DNA from: Acetivibrio sp964466645 | GTDB lineage: Bacteria > Bacillota > Clostridia > Acetivibrionales > Acetivibrionaceae | Direction of reading: 5' to 3' | Length of the DNA stretch: 7,920 nt | Assembly: GCA_964466645.1 (NCBI GenBank) | Contig: CAYXPB010000245.1 | Coordinates: forward strand, 1-7,920 | Part shown: one piece after another, positions 1 through 6,599 of the stretch | Position numbering within the stretch: the first letter of the stretch is position 1 | Layout of the letters: each line of letters starts with the position of its first letter | Position numbers and translations under genes: made by a program | Notes under the pieces: model-generated | The model's input: the letters and a program-made list of their open reading frames with translations, nothing else | Told to the model about the DNA's origin: nothing | Database searches by the model: none

Positions 1-158
1 ATTTGACCTTTGTAAGCCAATTCTCTGAAGCAAAGACGGCATATTCCGAATTTTCTGATATAGGCATGTGGCCTTCCACATAATTTACATCTATTATAAG
101 CTCTTGTCTTAAACCTAGGTGTTCTTTGCTGTTTTATAATCATCGATTTTTTTGCCAC
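1..158 (-). CDS. rpsN: 30S ribosomal protein S14, zinc-binding type (3' end outside window)
   Basis: S14 is a small-subunit head protein that contacts 16S rRNA near S3, S10 and S19. The first 52 residues are visible; the family's short form is about 61 residues, so only the last few are cut off by the window edge. The reading begins (M)AKKSMIIKQQRTPRFKTRAY and carries C24, C27, C40 and C43 as two CxxC pairs, the zinc ribbon of the short form (rpsN1/type Z). The start is GTG at 158; an AAAGGAGG ribosome binding site overlaps the rplE stop region and sits about 9 nt upstream, and no better start is near. It follows rplE after 15 nt, as in the usual spc order. The cysteine-free S14 paralogue used by many bacteria under zinc limitation would be encoded elsewhere if this organism has one. 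Confidence 0.95.
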   Translation of the reverse strand, partial: MAKKSMIIKQQRTPRFKTRAYNRCKLCGRPHAYIRKFGICRLCFRELAYKGQ

Positions 159-173
159 GCTCTAACCCCTCCT

Positions 174-716
174 TTAGCTCTGGCTAAACGGCATTCCAAG
201 AAGTTTCAAAAGCTCTTTAGCTTCTTCATCATTCTTTGCCGTTGTAACGAAAGTGATATCCATTCCTCTTATTTTTTCAACTTTGTCATAATCTATTTCA
301 GGGAATATGAGTTGCTCCTTAACTCCCATCGAATAATTACCTCTTCCGTCAAAAGAGTTTCCAGGAACACCTCTAAAGTCTCTAACTCTAGGTAAGGCTA
401 TATTCAAAAATCTATCGGCAAATTCGTACATTCTGTCTCCTCTAAGAGTAACTTTACATCCGATATTCATGCCTTCCCTCAGTTTAAAAGCCGCAACTGA
501 CTTTTTAGCTTTTGTTATGATAGGCTTCTGACCTGCAATTATAGCCATATCATTAGCAGCCGCATCTAATGCCTTAGCATTCTCTTTTACATCGCCTACA
601 CCCATGTTAAGAACTATCTTTTCTAACTTAGGTATCTGCATTGCACTTGTATATTTGAATTTTTCTTTTAACGCTGGTGCAACTTCATTTTTATATTTAT
701 CTTTCAAACTTGGCAT
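174..716 (-). CDS. rplE: 50S ribosomal protein L5
   Basis: L5 binds 5S rRNA and anchors it in the central protuberance of the large subunit; it also contacts P-site tRNA and the inter-subunit bridge to S13. The 180-residue product matches the family's usual 179-180. Conserved blocks are visible: MQIPKLEKIVLNMGVG at about 26-41, the QKPIITKAKKSVAAFKLREG stretch at about 63-82, and ALPRVRDFRG at about 107-116. Start ATG at 716 is preceded by AAGGAGGT with an 8-nt spacer. It lies 29 nt after rplX and 15 nt before rpsN, in the standard spc position. Nothing unusual is seen. Confidence 0.98.
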   Translation of the reverse strand: MPSLKDKYKNEVAPALKEKFKYTSAMQIPKLEKIVLNMGVGDVKENAKALDAAANDMAIIAGQKPIITKAKKSVAAFKLREGMNIGCKVTLRGDRMYEFADRFLNIALPRVRDFRGVPGNSFDGRGNYSMGVKEQLIFPEIDYDKVEKIRGMDITFVTTAKNDEEAKELLKLLGMPFSQS

Positions 717-745
717 TTATAAACCTCCTTTCAAAAAGAGTCATT

Positions 746-1093
746 CTATCCCTTTTTTACTTCCTTAATAGTATCTATTACCTCTTCACACTTTTTACAC
801 ACTCTGTTTTTCTCGCCGCTCTCTAATACTTTCTTACCAACTCTTGTCGGCTTTCCACATCTAGGACACACAAGCATAACTTTTGAGCTGTGTATAGGTG
901 ACTCCTGATGAATTATTCCACCTTGTTGAGTCTGTGATCTTGGTTTTTTGTGTTTTGTAGACATATTAATGCCTTCTACTAACACTCTGCTATTATCATT
1001 ATAAACTGCAAGAACTTTGCCCTTCTTTTCTGCATCTTTACCGTTTAATACGATAACAGTATCTCCTTTTTTTACATGGACTTTACTGTTCAC
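746..1093 (-). CDS. rplX: 50S ribosomal protein L24, four-cysteine form
   Basis: L24 is an assembly-initiator protein that binds the 5' domain of 23S rRNA and sits near the tunnel exit. The product is 115 residues against roughly 102-117 in the family. The N-terminal KOW domain is clear (KVHVKKGDTVIVLNGKDAEKKGKV, about 4-27), followed by the RVLVEGINM and QQGGIIHQESPIHSSKVML blocks. The C-terminal part holds C76, C79, C99 and C102 as two CxxC pairs, a zinc-ribbon arrangement that is present in many clostridial L24 proteins but absent in, for example, Bacillus subtilis L24. The start is GTG at 1093, supported by GGAGGAGG 9 nt upstream; no in-frame ATG lies nearby. It follows rplN after 18 nt. 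Confidence 0.97.
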   Translation of the reverse strand: MNSKVHVKKGDTVIVLNGKDAEKKGKVLAVYNDNSRVLVEGINMSTKHKKPRSQTQQGGIIHQESPIHSSKVMLVCPRCGKPTRVGKKVLESGEKNRVCKKCEEVIDTIKEVKKG

Positions 1094-1111
1094 TGTAAGC
1101 CGCCTCCTCCC

Positions 1112-1480
1112 TTATAATACTTCCGGTGCGAGGGACAATATTTTCATATATTCTTTATCCCTTAATTCTCTCGCAACAGGGCCAAATATACGTGTTCCTC
1201 TTGGATTCTTATCATCTTTTATTAAAACTGCAGCATTCTCATCAAATTTTATATATGAACCGTCTGCTCTTCCAACACCTCTTTTAGAGCGAACAATAAC
1301 ACATTTTACTACATCGCCTTTTTTTACAACACCACCGGGTGTTGCATCTTTAACCGAAGCTACGATAACATCTCCGATATTCGCATACTTTCTCTTCGAA
1401 CCGCCAAGTACTTTTATGCACATTAGCCTTTTTGCCCCGGTGTTATCAGCAACTTTAAGAGTTGATTGCGCTTGAATCAT
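1112..1480 (-). CDS. rplN: 50S ribosomal protein L14
   Basis: L14 binds 23S rRNA at the subunit interface, forms bridge contacts with 16S rRNA, and is the docking surface for the silencing factor RsfS where that is present. The 122-residue length is exactly usual. It opens MIQAQSTLKVADNTGAKRLMCIKVLGG and contains the family signature at about 60-86 (CVIVRSKRGVGRADGSYIKF and following), then NPRGTRIFGPVARELR. ATG at 1480 has AAAGGAGG about 9 nt upstream. It lies 26 nt after rpsQ and 18 nt before rplX. Highly conserved, with nothing unusual. Confidence 0.98.
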   Translation of the reverse strand: MIQAQSTLKVADNTGAKRLMCIKVLGGSKRKYANIGDVIVASVKDATPGGVVKKGDVVKCVIVRSKRGVGRADGSYIKFDENAAVLIKDDKNPRGTRIFGPVARELRDKEYMKILSLAPEVL

Positions 1481-1506
1481 GGCTTAAAACCTCCTTTCGA
1501 TCATTA

Positions 1507-1764
1507 CTAACGTGCTTTTTCAATGATTTCTACCAGTCTCCACCTTTTATCTTTGCTAAGAGGTCTGGTCTCCATAACCTTAACTTTATCTCCAACATTA
1601 CACTCATTCTTTTCATCATGAGCTTTAAGTTTATAAGTTGTCTTTATAAACTTTTTGTAAAGCGGGTGCTTAACAGAACTCTCTATGCTAACAACTATTG
1701 TCTTATCCATTTTATCGCTGGTAACCTTACCAACTCTTGTTTTCCTTAATCGTCTTTGTTCCAA
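1507..1764 (-). CDS. rpsQ: 30S ribosomal protein S17
   Basis: S17 is a primary 16S rRNA-binding protein of the small-subunit body with an OB fold. The 85-residue product matches the family length. Visible blocks are RKTRVGKVTSDKMDKTIVV (about 7-25), HPLYKKF, and the signature region at about 58-79 (VGDKVKVMETRPLSKDKRW and following). The start is TTG at 1764: there is a GGGAGGT site about 9 nt upstream, the protein begins where S17 normally begins, and no ATG or GTG lies at a suitable distance. It follows rpmC after 28 nt and precedes rplN by 26 nt. Confidence 0.97.
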   Translation of the reverse strand: MEQRRLRKTRVGKVTSDKMDKTIVVSIESSVKHPLYKKFIKTTYKLKAHDEKNECNVGDKVKVMETRPLSKDKRWRLVEIIEKAR

Positions 1765-1792
1765 TTGAGTTTACCTCCCTTCAAGGTATTAA

Positions 1793-1996
1793 TCAAACCT
1801 CTATACCTTTTAACTCTCTTTCCCTAATTATTGTCTTTACGCGAGCAATTGACTTTTTAACATCCTTAAGTTTCATAGGGTTTTCAAGTTGGTTGGTAGC
1901 ATGTTGAAATCTCAATTTAAACAGTTCCGACTTTAATTCCCCTAGTTCCTTCTGTAATTCAGCTTGTGATTTATCCCTTATCTCATTAGCTTTCAT
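1793..1996 (-). CDS. rpmC: 50S ribosomal protein L29
   Basis: L29 is a small helical-hairpin protein near the polypeptide tunnel exit, next to L23. The 67-residue product starts MKANEIRDKSQAELQKELGE and ends RELKGIEV, with the conserved FKLRFQHATNQLENPMKLKDV block at about 26-46. The frame stays open upstream to a GTG at 2023, but that start has no ribosome binding site and the family alignment begins at the ATG at 1996, so I use 1996. The 5' end overlaps the rplP stop by 11 nt (ATGAAAGCTAA). The SD here is weak (GGTGGTGA, inside the end of rplP), unlike the strong sites of its neighbours, so initiation is probably coupled to translation of rplP. It is the only gene in the window ending in TGA. 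Confidence 0.96.
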   Translation of the reverse strand: MKANEIRDKSQAELQKELGELKSELFKLRFQHATNQLENPMKLKDVKKSIARVKTIIRERELKGIEV

Positions 1997-2423
1997 TTGC
2001 TTCACCACCCACTTCATCTTCACGTGCTACAAATTTACACTTAACAGGAAGTTTGTGCATAGCAAGTCTTAATGCTTCCCTTGCAGTATCTTCCGGAACT
2101 CCGGCAATCTCAAACATGACTCTTCCCGGTTTAACTACCGCTACCCAATATTCCGGTGATCCTTTACCACTACCCATACGTGTTTCTGCTGGCTTTGATG
2201 TTACCGGCTTATCTGGAAATATTTTTATCCAAACCTGACCGCCTCTTTTTATGAAACGTGTCATAGCTACCCTGGCTGCTTCAATCTGGTTGCTGGTTAT
2301 CCATGCTGGTTCAAGAGATTGAAGTCCATATTCACCGTTTACAACCTTATTTCCTCTTGTAGCAATACCTTTCATTCTACCTCTTTGAACTTTTCTACGC
2401 TTAACTCTTTTAGGCATCAACAT
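1986..2423 (-). CDS. rplP: 50S ribosomal protein L16
   Basis: L16 binds 23S rRNA close to the A-site tRNA and is needed for late maturation of the peptidyl-transferase centre. The 145-residue length is usual. It starts MLMPKRVKRRKVQRGRMKG and includes WITSNQIEAARVAMTRFIKRG (about 41-61), VWIKIFPDKPVTSKP, and the RMGSGKGSPEYWVAVVKPG block (about 82-100), which holds an arginine (R82) of the loop near the catalytic centre. The tail GGEANES resembles Bacillus L16. ATG at 2423 shares one base with the rpsC stop (TAATG), and AAGGAGGAG lies just upstream, inside the end of rpsC. The 3' end overlaps rpmC by 11 nt. Confidence 0.98.
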   Translation of the reverse strand: MLMPKRVKRRKVQRGRMKGIATRGNKVVNGEYGLQSLEPAWITSNQIEAARVAMTRFIKRGGQVWIKIFPDKPVTSKPAETRMGSGKGSPEYWVAVVKPGRVMFEIAGVPEDTAREALRLAMHKLPVKCKFVAREDEVGGEANES

Positions 2424-3091
2424 TATTTATCTCCTCCTTCCGTCTTTCTTTCCCTTTTGACAGCTGGAAGAACTTCACCTTTATATATCCAAACCTTAAC
2501 ACCTAATTTTCCGTAGGTTGTATCTGCTTCAGCAAATCCATAATCTACATCTGCCCTAAGTGTTTGAAGAGGAATAGTACCTTCATGATAATGTTCAGTT
2601 CTTGCTATTTCCGCTCCACCAACACGACCTGCTACTTGAGTTTTAATACCCTTAGCACCAAGTCTCATTGACCTTGTCATTGCTTGTTTCATTGCTCTTC
2701 TAAAGGAAATTCTTTTCTCTAGTTGTGATGCAATACCTTCAGCAACTATTTGAGAATCCAATTCAGGAACTTTTATCTCAGTAATGTTTATCAAAATATT
2801 TTTCTGAGTCATTTTTTCAAGCTGCTTTCTTAATTCTTCAATACCTGCACCACCTTTACCTATTACAAGACCTGGTTTTGCAGTACTTACATTTACTTTA
2901 ACCTTGTTTGCAGCTCTTTCTATTTCAATTCTCGATATTCCTGATGAATATAGTTTTTTCTTTATGAATCTTCTTATTTTAACATCTTCAATAAGAAACT
3001 CACTAAAGTTCTTATTATTAGCGTACCATTTGGTATCCCAATCTTTTATAATTCCTATTCTCAGTCCATGAGGATTAACCTTTTGTCCCAT
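2423..3091 (-). CDS. rpsC: 30S ribosomal protein S3
   Basis: S3 lies at the mRNA entry channel of the small-subunit head, and with S4 and S5 helps unwind structured mRNA. The 222-residue length is typical. In order: N-terminal MGQKVNPHGLRIGIIKDWDT; a type II KH domain with the GKGG loop at 78-81; R131, R132 and K135, which coincide in position with the E. coli residues implicated in helicase activity; and the C-terminal signature at about 155-189 (GRVGGAEIARTEHYHEGTIP and following). ATG at 3091 has AAAGGAGG about 9 nt upstream. It sits 19 nt after rplV, and its TAA overlaps the rplP ATG by one base. Confidence 0.98.
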   Translation of the reverse strand: MGQKVNPHGLRIGIIKDWDTKWYANNKNFSEFLIEDVKIRRFIKKKLYSSGISRIEIERAANKVKVNVSTAKPGLVIGKGGAGIEELRKQLEKMTQKNILINITEIKVPELDSQIVAEGIASQLEKRISFRRAMKQAMTRSMRLGAKGIKTQVAGRVGGAEIARTEHYHEGTIPLQTLRADVDYGFAEADTTYGKLGVKVWIYKGEVLPAVKRERKTEGGDK

Positions 3092-3110
3092 TATCCACCC
3101 TCCTTTTCTA

Positions 3111-3590
3111 TTAGTTTCTTTCTTTAACTACTATCGTAATATGACTGGTTCTTTTTTTGATCCTGTTAGCTCTACCTTGAGCTCTTGGCATAATTCTCTT
3201 CAATGTAGGACCTTGATTTGCAAATCCATCTGCAACATACAAATTGTCACGGTTAAGTCCGTTATTATTCGTAGCATTTGACTCTGCTGACTTTAAAAGT
3301 TTGAACAATATATCTGAAGCAGCTTTTGGAGTGTATCTCAATATACCGTACGCCTCATCTATATTCTTATTTTTTATCAAGTCCATAACTATCTTTACTT
3401 TTCTAGGTGATATTCTTGCATAAGTTAAAATCGCTTTACCTAGATCCTTACCAATACCTAACTCTTTTCTTTGAGCTTTAGTAAGAACTGCAGGTTTTTT
3501 TGATTTTGTATGTTTTGAATTATAAACTTCTAATAAATTTTCTTTATTCTCAAGAAGTTCCGCTTGTTCTTTTTTAGCTTTTGCCGCCAA
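3111..3590 (-). CDS. rplV: 50S ribosomal protein L22 with long N-terminal extension
   Basis: L22 binds all six 23S rRNA domains; its long beta-hairpin lines the nascent-peptide tunnel opposite L4 and its globular part lies near the tunnel exit. The core is clear from about residue 53: AILTYARISPRKVKIVMDLI, RYTPKAASDILFKLLKSAESNA, then the hairpin NQGPTLKRIMPRAQGRANRI (about 125-144) and KKRTSHITIVV. At 159 residues it is well over the usual 110-130 because of about 48 extra N-terminal residues, Lys/Glu/Ala-rich and probably partly helical. The start is TTG at 3590 with AAAGGAGG 8 nt upstream. No start with a ribosome binding site occurs at the core boundary, so the extension looks genuine. 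It is 32 nt after rpsS and 19 nt before rpsC. Confidence 0.96.
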   Translation of the reverse strand: MAAKAKKEQAELLENKENLLEVYNSKHTKSKKPAVLTKAQRKELGIGKDLGKAILTYARISPRKVKIVMDLIKNKNIDEAYGILRYTPKAASDILFKLLKSAESNATNNNGLNRDNLYVADGFANQGPTLKRIMPRAQGRANRIKKRTSHITIVVKERN

Positions 3591-3622
3591 TTGGAATTCC
3601 TCCTTTCATTGTAGAATCACTT

Positions 3623-3907
3623 TTACTTTAATGATGTGGACCTTTCAGTATGGTTTCCGTGTCCTTTAAAGGTCCTTGTTGGAGCAAATTCTCCAAGTTT
3701 ATGTCCAACCATTTCTTCGGTAATATACACAGGTACATGCTTTCTTCCGTCATGCACAGCTATTGTATGACCAACCATCTGTGGAAATATTGTTGATGCC
3801 CTTGACCAACTCTTTAAAACTTTTTTTTCATTCTTTGCATTCATTTCCTCTATTTTCTGTAGAAGTTTAGCATGCACAAATGGTCCTTTTTTAATTGATC
3901 TACTCAT
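3623..3907 (-). CDS. rpsS: 30S ribosomal protein S19
   Basis: S19 is a small-subunit head protein that pairs with S13 and contacts the large subunit through bridge B1a. The 94-residue product begins MSRSIKKGPFVHAKLLQKIE, has the KVLKSWSRASTIFPQMVGHT block, and carries the family signature at about 61-84 (YITEEMVGHKLGEFAPTRTF and following). The frame is open to an ATG at 3928, but that codon lies within the sequence ATGAAAGGAGGACATGG containing the SD itself. The ATG at 3907, 10 nt after AAAGGAGG, fits both the SD and the family start. An 82-nt spacer separates it from rplB, one of the two longest in the operon; only weak dyads are seen in it. Confidence 0.97.
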   Translation of the reverse strand: MSRSIKKGPFVHAKLLQKIEEMNAKNEKKVLKSWSRASTIFPQMVGHTIAVHDGRKHVPVYITEEMVGHKLGEFAPTRTFKGHGNHTERSTSLK

Positions 3908-3989
3908 TAAGCCATGTCCTCCTTTCATTTACTTCTTGAGTCCAGCCCGTACTCTATTAATCAGGTACTTAAATGCTAGGAACAATCTA

Positions 3990-4823
3990 TTATTTCTGAT
4001 TTCTTCTCTTAACAATAAACTTATCGGAAGCTTTCTTCTTTTTCCTTGTCTTCAAACCAAGTGTAGGTTTACCCCAAGGTGTAACCGGACTAGGTCTTCC
4101 TATAGGAGATTTACCTTCTCCTCCACCATGAGGGTGATCGCAAGGATTCATTACAACACCACGAACTGTAGGCTTAATACCCATCCATCTTTTTCTTCCT
4201 GCTTTACCTATGGAAACATTTTCATGATCATGGTTTCCAACTACACCTAGAGTAGCTTTACAATTCAATCTGAACATTCTCACTTCACCAGATGGAAGTC
4301 TTATCTGTGCATATTCACTTTCTTTCGCCATAAGCTGTGCTGACATTCCTGCCGCTCTTACCAACTGCGCACCTTTTCCAGGCTTTAATTCGATATTGTG
4401 TATAATCGAACCTAGAGGAATATTAATTAACGGTAGCGCATTACCCGGCATTATATCTGCATTTTCACCAGACTCAACTACATCACCAACTTTAAGTCCT
4501 TCTGGAGCTATAATATACCTTTTCTCTCCATCAAGATAAGTTAATAATGCAATATTGGCACTTCTGTTTGGATCGTATTCTATCGCTGAAACATTTGCTT
4601 TTATTCCGTCTTTATCTCTTTTAAAATCTATAACTCTATATTTTTGTTTTGCTCCTCCACCATGGTGGCGGACAGTAATCCTACCATATGAGTTTCTACC
4701 TGAATGTTTCTTTAAAGGTTCTAACAAAGATTTCTCTGGCTCTTTCTTTGTAATTTCCTCAAAAGTCAAAACCGACATATTCCTTCTTGCAGGAGAAGTA
4801 GGATTATACTTTTTAATAGGCAT
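3990..4823 (-). CDS. rplB: 50S ribosomal protein L2
   Basis: L2 is a primary 23S rRNA-binding protein required for subunit association and for a functional peptidyl-transferase centre. The 277-residue length is usual. It shows the N-terminal MPIKKYNPTSPARRNMSV, VRHHGGGAKQKYRVIDFKRD (about 51-70, RNA-binding OB-like domain), GAQLVRAAGMSAQLMAKE, the conserved loop MNPCDHPHGGGEGKSPIGRP (about 225-244) that includes the critical histidine (H230 here, H229 in E. coli), and the basic C-terminal tail KTRKKKKASDKFIVKRR. ATG at 4823 has AAAGGAG about 10 nt upstream. It follows rplW after 43 nt. Confidence 0.98.
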   Translation of the reverse strand: MPIKKYNPTSPARRNMSVLTFEEITKKEPEKSLLEPLKKHSGRNSYGRITVRHHGGGAKQKYRVIDFKRDKDGIKANVSAIEYDPNRSANIALLTYLDGEKRYIIAPEGLKVGDVVESGENADIMPGNALPLINIPLGSIIHNIELKPGKGAQLVRAAGMSAQLMAKESEYAQIRLPSGEVRMFRLNCKATLGVVGNHDHENVSIGKAGRKRWMGIKPTVRGVVMNPCDHPHGGGEGKSPIGRPSPVTPWGKPTLGLKTRKKKKASDKFIVKRRNQK

Positions 4824-4866
4824 TGTGTTCTCACTCCTTTATAAATCTTACCTCATAAGATTATAC

Positions 4867-5220
4867 TTATTGAGTTACTCCAAATTCTTCAATACTTGTC
4901 TTGAACTTTCTGTTTATAGTATCTTCCTTACCGCCTTTAGCTAGATACTTAACAGGTTTTGGATTGGTATCAATTTTAACAATTGCCTTTTTCCAATCTG
5001 CTCTTGGGCCTTGATGAACGCCCATTCTCTTTATCTTACCTTCGCAATTAACTGTATTTACTTTAAGAACCCTAACGTTAAATAATTTCTCTACTGCCTG
5101 CCTTATCTCAGTCTTAGTTGCCTTAACATCAACAATAAAGGTGTACTTTCCAGTCATTGCTTCCATATTACTCTTTTCTGTAATATGAGGTCTTCTTATT
5201 ATATCTTCAGCTATTCTCAT
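4867..5220 (-). CDS. rplW: 50S ribosomal protein L23 with C-terminal tail
   Basis: L23 stands at the rim of the polypeptide exit tunnel and is the main docking site for trigger factor and the signal recognition particle. The product starts MRIAEDIIRRPHITEKSNME; E15 in the ITEK motif corresponds to the E. coli L23 glutamate (E18) that trigger factor contacts. The central TKTEIRQAVEKLFNVRVLKV (about 36-54) and GPRADWKKAIVKI (about 71-83) blocks are standard. At 117 residues it exceeds the usual 95-100 by a tail of about 20 residues after KYLAKGG, a form I believe is common in Clostridia. The ATG overlaps the rplD stop by one base (TAATG), with GAGGAGGTG upstream inside rplD. Confidence 0.97.
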   Translation of the reverse strand: MRIAEDIIRRPHITEKSNMEAMTGKYTFIVDVKATKTEIRQAVEKLFNVRVLKVNTVNCEGKIKRMGVHQGPRADWKKAIVKIDTNPKPVKYLAKGGKEDTINRKFKTSIEEFGVTQ

Positions 5221-5843
5221 TATGCGTACACCTCCTCAACCTTTGACACAGCATCCTTTGTTATTATAAGCTTGTTATGCTTAACTAAGTCGAAAACATT
5301 AATAGTATTTGCAAGTAATGTTTTGACTCCTGGGATATTGCTTGTTGATCTTTCAACATTGTCATTCTTGTCAGCAATAAGTACTACAGCTGTTCCTTCG
5401 ATTTTAAGATTTTTTAGCACTTCAACCATTTGTTTTGTCTTAATTACATCAAAACTCAATTTGTCGAGAACTATTATTTCATTCTCACTTACTTTTGATG
5501 AAAGTGCAGACTTTAATGCAAGTCTCTTAACCTTCTTTGGAAGTGTATATCTGTAGCTTCTTGGCTTTGGTCCAAGAACAATACCGCCCTTAATCCATTG
5601 TGCAGAACGAATACTTCCTTGTCTTGCTCTACCTGTACCCTTTTGTTTCCATGGCTTTATGCCACCGCCACGAACTTCGCTTTTTGTCTTCGTGGACTGG
5701 GTACCTTGTCTTTTATTTGCAAGTTGGTTCACAACAACTTGATGAACCACTTCTTTATTAACATCAATACCAAAAACAGTATCGCTTAAGTTTATATCAC
5801 CAACTACTTTACCACTCATATCATATAACTCAACTTTTGGCAT
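5220..5843 (-). CDS. rplD: 50S ribosomal protein L4
   Basis: L4 binds 23S rRNA domain I, and its extended loop forms the tunnel constriction together with L22. In E. coli and relatives it also represses the S10 operon by acting on the leader RNA; that role is not shown for this group. The 207-residue length is typical. The tunnel loop runs at about 44-95 and is recognisable by VRGGGIKPWKQKGTGRARQG (about 57-76) followed by SIRSAQWIKGGIVLGPKPRSY. The C-terminal half carries ENEIIVLDKLSFDVIKTKQM and the VVLIADKNDNVERSTSNIPG block. ATG at 5843 has GAAAGGAGG 7 nt upstream. It follows rplC after 23 nt and overlaps rplW by one base. Confidence 0.98.
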   Translation of the reverse strand: MPKVELYDMSGKVVGDINLSDTVFGIDVNKEVVHQVVVNQLANKRQGTQSTKTKSEVRGGGIKPWKQKGTGRARQGSIRSAQWIKGGIVLGPKPRSYRYTLPKKVKRLALKSALSSKVSENEIIVLDKLSFDVIKTKQMVEVLKNLKIEGTAVVLIADKNDNVERSTSNIPGVKTLLANTINVFDLVKHNKLIITKDAVSKVEEVYA

Positions 5844-5866
5844 TTTACTTCCTCCTTTCGCCTTTT

Positions 5867-6505
5867 CTATTTACCTGACTTTACAGTGTTCTTTATTATA
5901 ACTAGACCACCTTTTGCACCCGGTACGGCGCCTTTAACCAATAAAAGGTTTCTCTCAGCATCTACACGAACTATATCAAGATTTTGAACAGTTACTCTGT
6001 CAACACCCATGTGTCCAGGTAACTTTTTACCTTTAAAAACCCTTGCAGGATTAGAATTCGCACCCATAGAACCAACTCTTCTGTGGTACATGGAACCGTG
6101 TGTTTCCTTACCTCTTGCATGTCCGTATCTCTTAATAACACCTGCAAAACCTTTTCCTTTTGAAATTCCTGTAACGTCTATTTTTTCGCCATTCTCAAAC
6201 ATATCCGTTACTTTTATTTCCTGACCCACTTCATATTTATCAAAGTCTTCAGCACGGAATTCTCTAACATACTTTTTCGGTGCAACCTTAATTTTTGAGA
6301 ATTGACCCTTTTGAGGCTTGTTAAGTCTCTTTTCATTTGCATCCACAAATCCAACTTTGACTGCGTCATATCCATCTGTATCTACTGTCTTCTTTTGAAT
6401 AACAGTACATGGACCTGCTTCAATAACTGTAACCGGAATAGATAAACCTGCTTCAGTAAATATCTGTGTCATTCCGATTTTCTTTCCTAAGATAAATTTC
6501 TTCAT
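5867..6505 (-). CDS. rplC: 50S ribosomal protein L3
   Basis: L3 is an early-binding 23S rRNA protein whose central extension reaches the peptidyl-transferase centre. The 212-residue product is of usual length. It begins MKKFILGKKIGMTQIFTEAG, contains the family signature at about 119-142 (FAGVIKRYGHARGKETHGSM and following), then the extension RRVGSMGANSNPARVFKGKK (about 142-161) and the C-terminal VQNLDIVRVDAERNLLLVKG. ATG at 6505 has CAGGAGGG about 8 nt upstream; the stop is TAG. It is separated from rpsJ by 94 nt, the longest spacer inside the operon, which holds a hairpin described separately. Confidence 0.98.
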   Translation of the reverse strand: MKKFILGKKIGMTQIFTEAGLSIPVTVIEAGPCTVIQKKTVDTDGYDAVKVGFVDANEKRLNKPQKGQFSKIKVAPKKYVREFRAEDFDKYEVGQEIKVTDMFENGEKIDVTGISKGKGFAGVIKRYGHARGKETHGSMYHRRVGSMGANSNPARVFKGKKLPGHMGVDRVTVQNLDIVRVDAERNLLLVKGAVPGAKGGLVIIKNTVKSGK

Positions 6506-6530
6506 TTAAATTTCCCTCCTGTGGTTATTG

Positions 6531-6572
6531 GTTCACCTTTACATACCAGCATAATACGTTACGAAAGTGAAC
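6531..6572 (-). other. Hairpin in the rpsJ-rplC spacer
   Basis: The RNA segment between rpsJ and rplC has the arms GTTCACTTT (6572-6564) and AAAGGTGAAC (6540-6531), which pair over 9 bp with one bulged G. An inner ACGTA/TATGT stem lies within. No U-tract follows, so it does not look like a terminator. It ends about 16 nt before the rplC ribosome binding site. It could be an RNA-processing or stability element, or tune rplC translation; the function is unknown. Confidence 0.5.
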
Positions 6573-6599
6573 TTGACCTTATTTTGAAAGCAATGCTAA

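Noticed and set aside
1017..1475. A 152-codon plus-strand frame opposite rplN/rplX
   Set aside because: It lies antisense to two highly conserved ribosomal genes, with low-complexity Ser/Thr/Phe-rich content and no SD: a shadow of the real genes. The other plus-strand frames in the operon are rejected for the same reason.
1997..2023. Longer L29 start (GTG at 2023)
   Set aside because: There is no SD upstream of it, it would lengthen the overlap with rplP, and the family begins at MKANEIRD.
3908..3928. Longer S19 start at 3928
   Set aside because: The extra seven codons are the SD region itself (ATGAAAGGAGG...), and S19 proteins begin at MSRSIKKGPF.
3908..3989. Possible regulatory structure in the 82-nt rplB-rpsS spacer
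   Set aside because: Only short dyads (for example GAGT/ACTC) are seen, with no stable hairpin and no U-tract.
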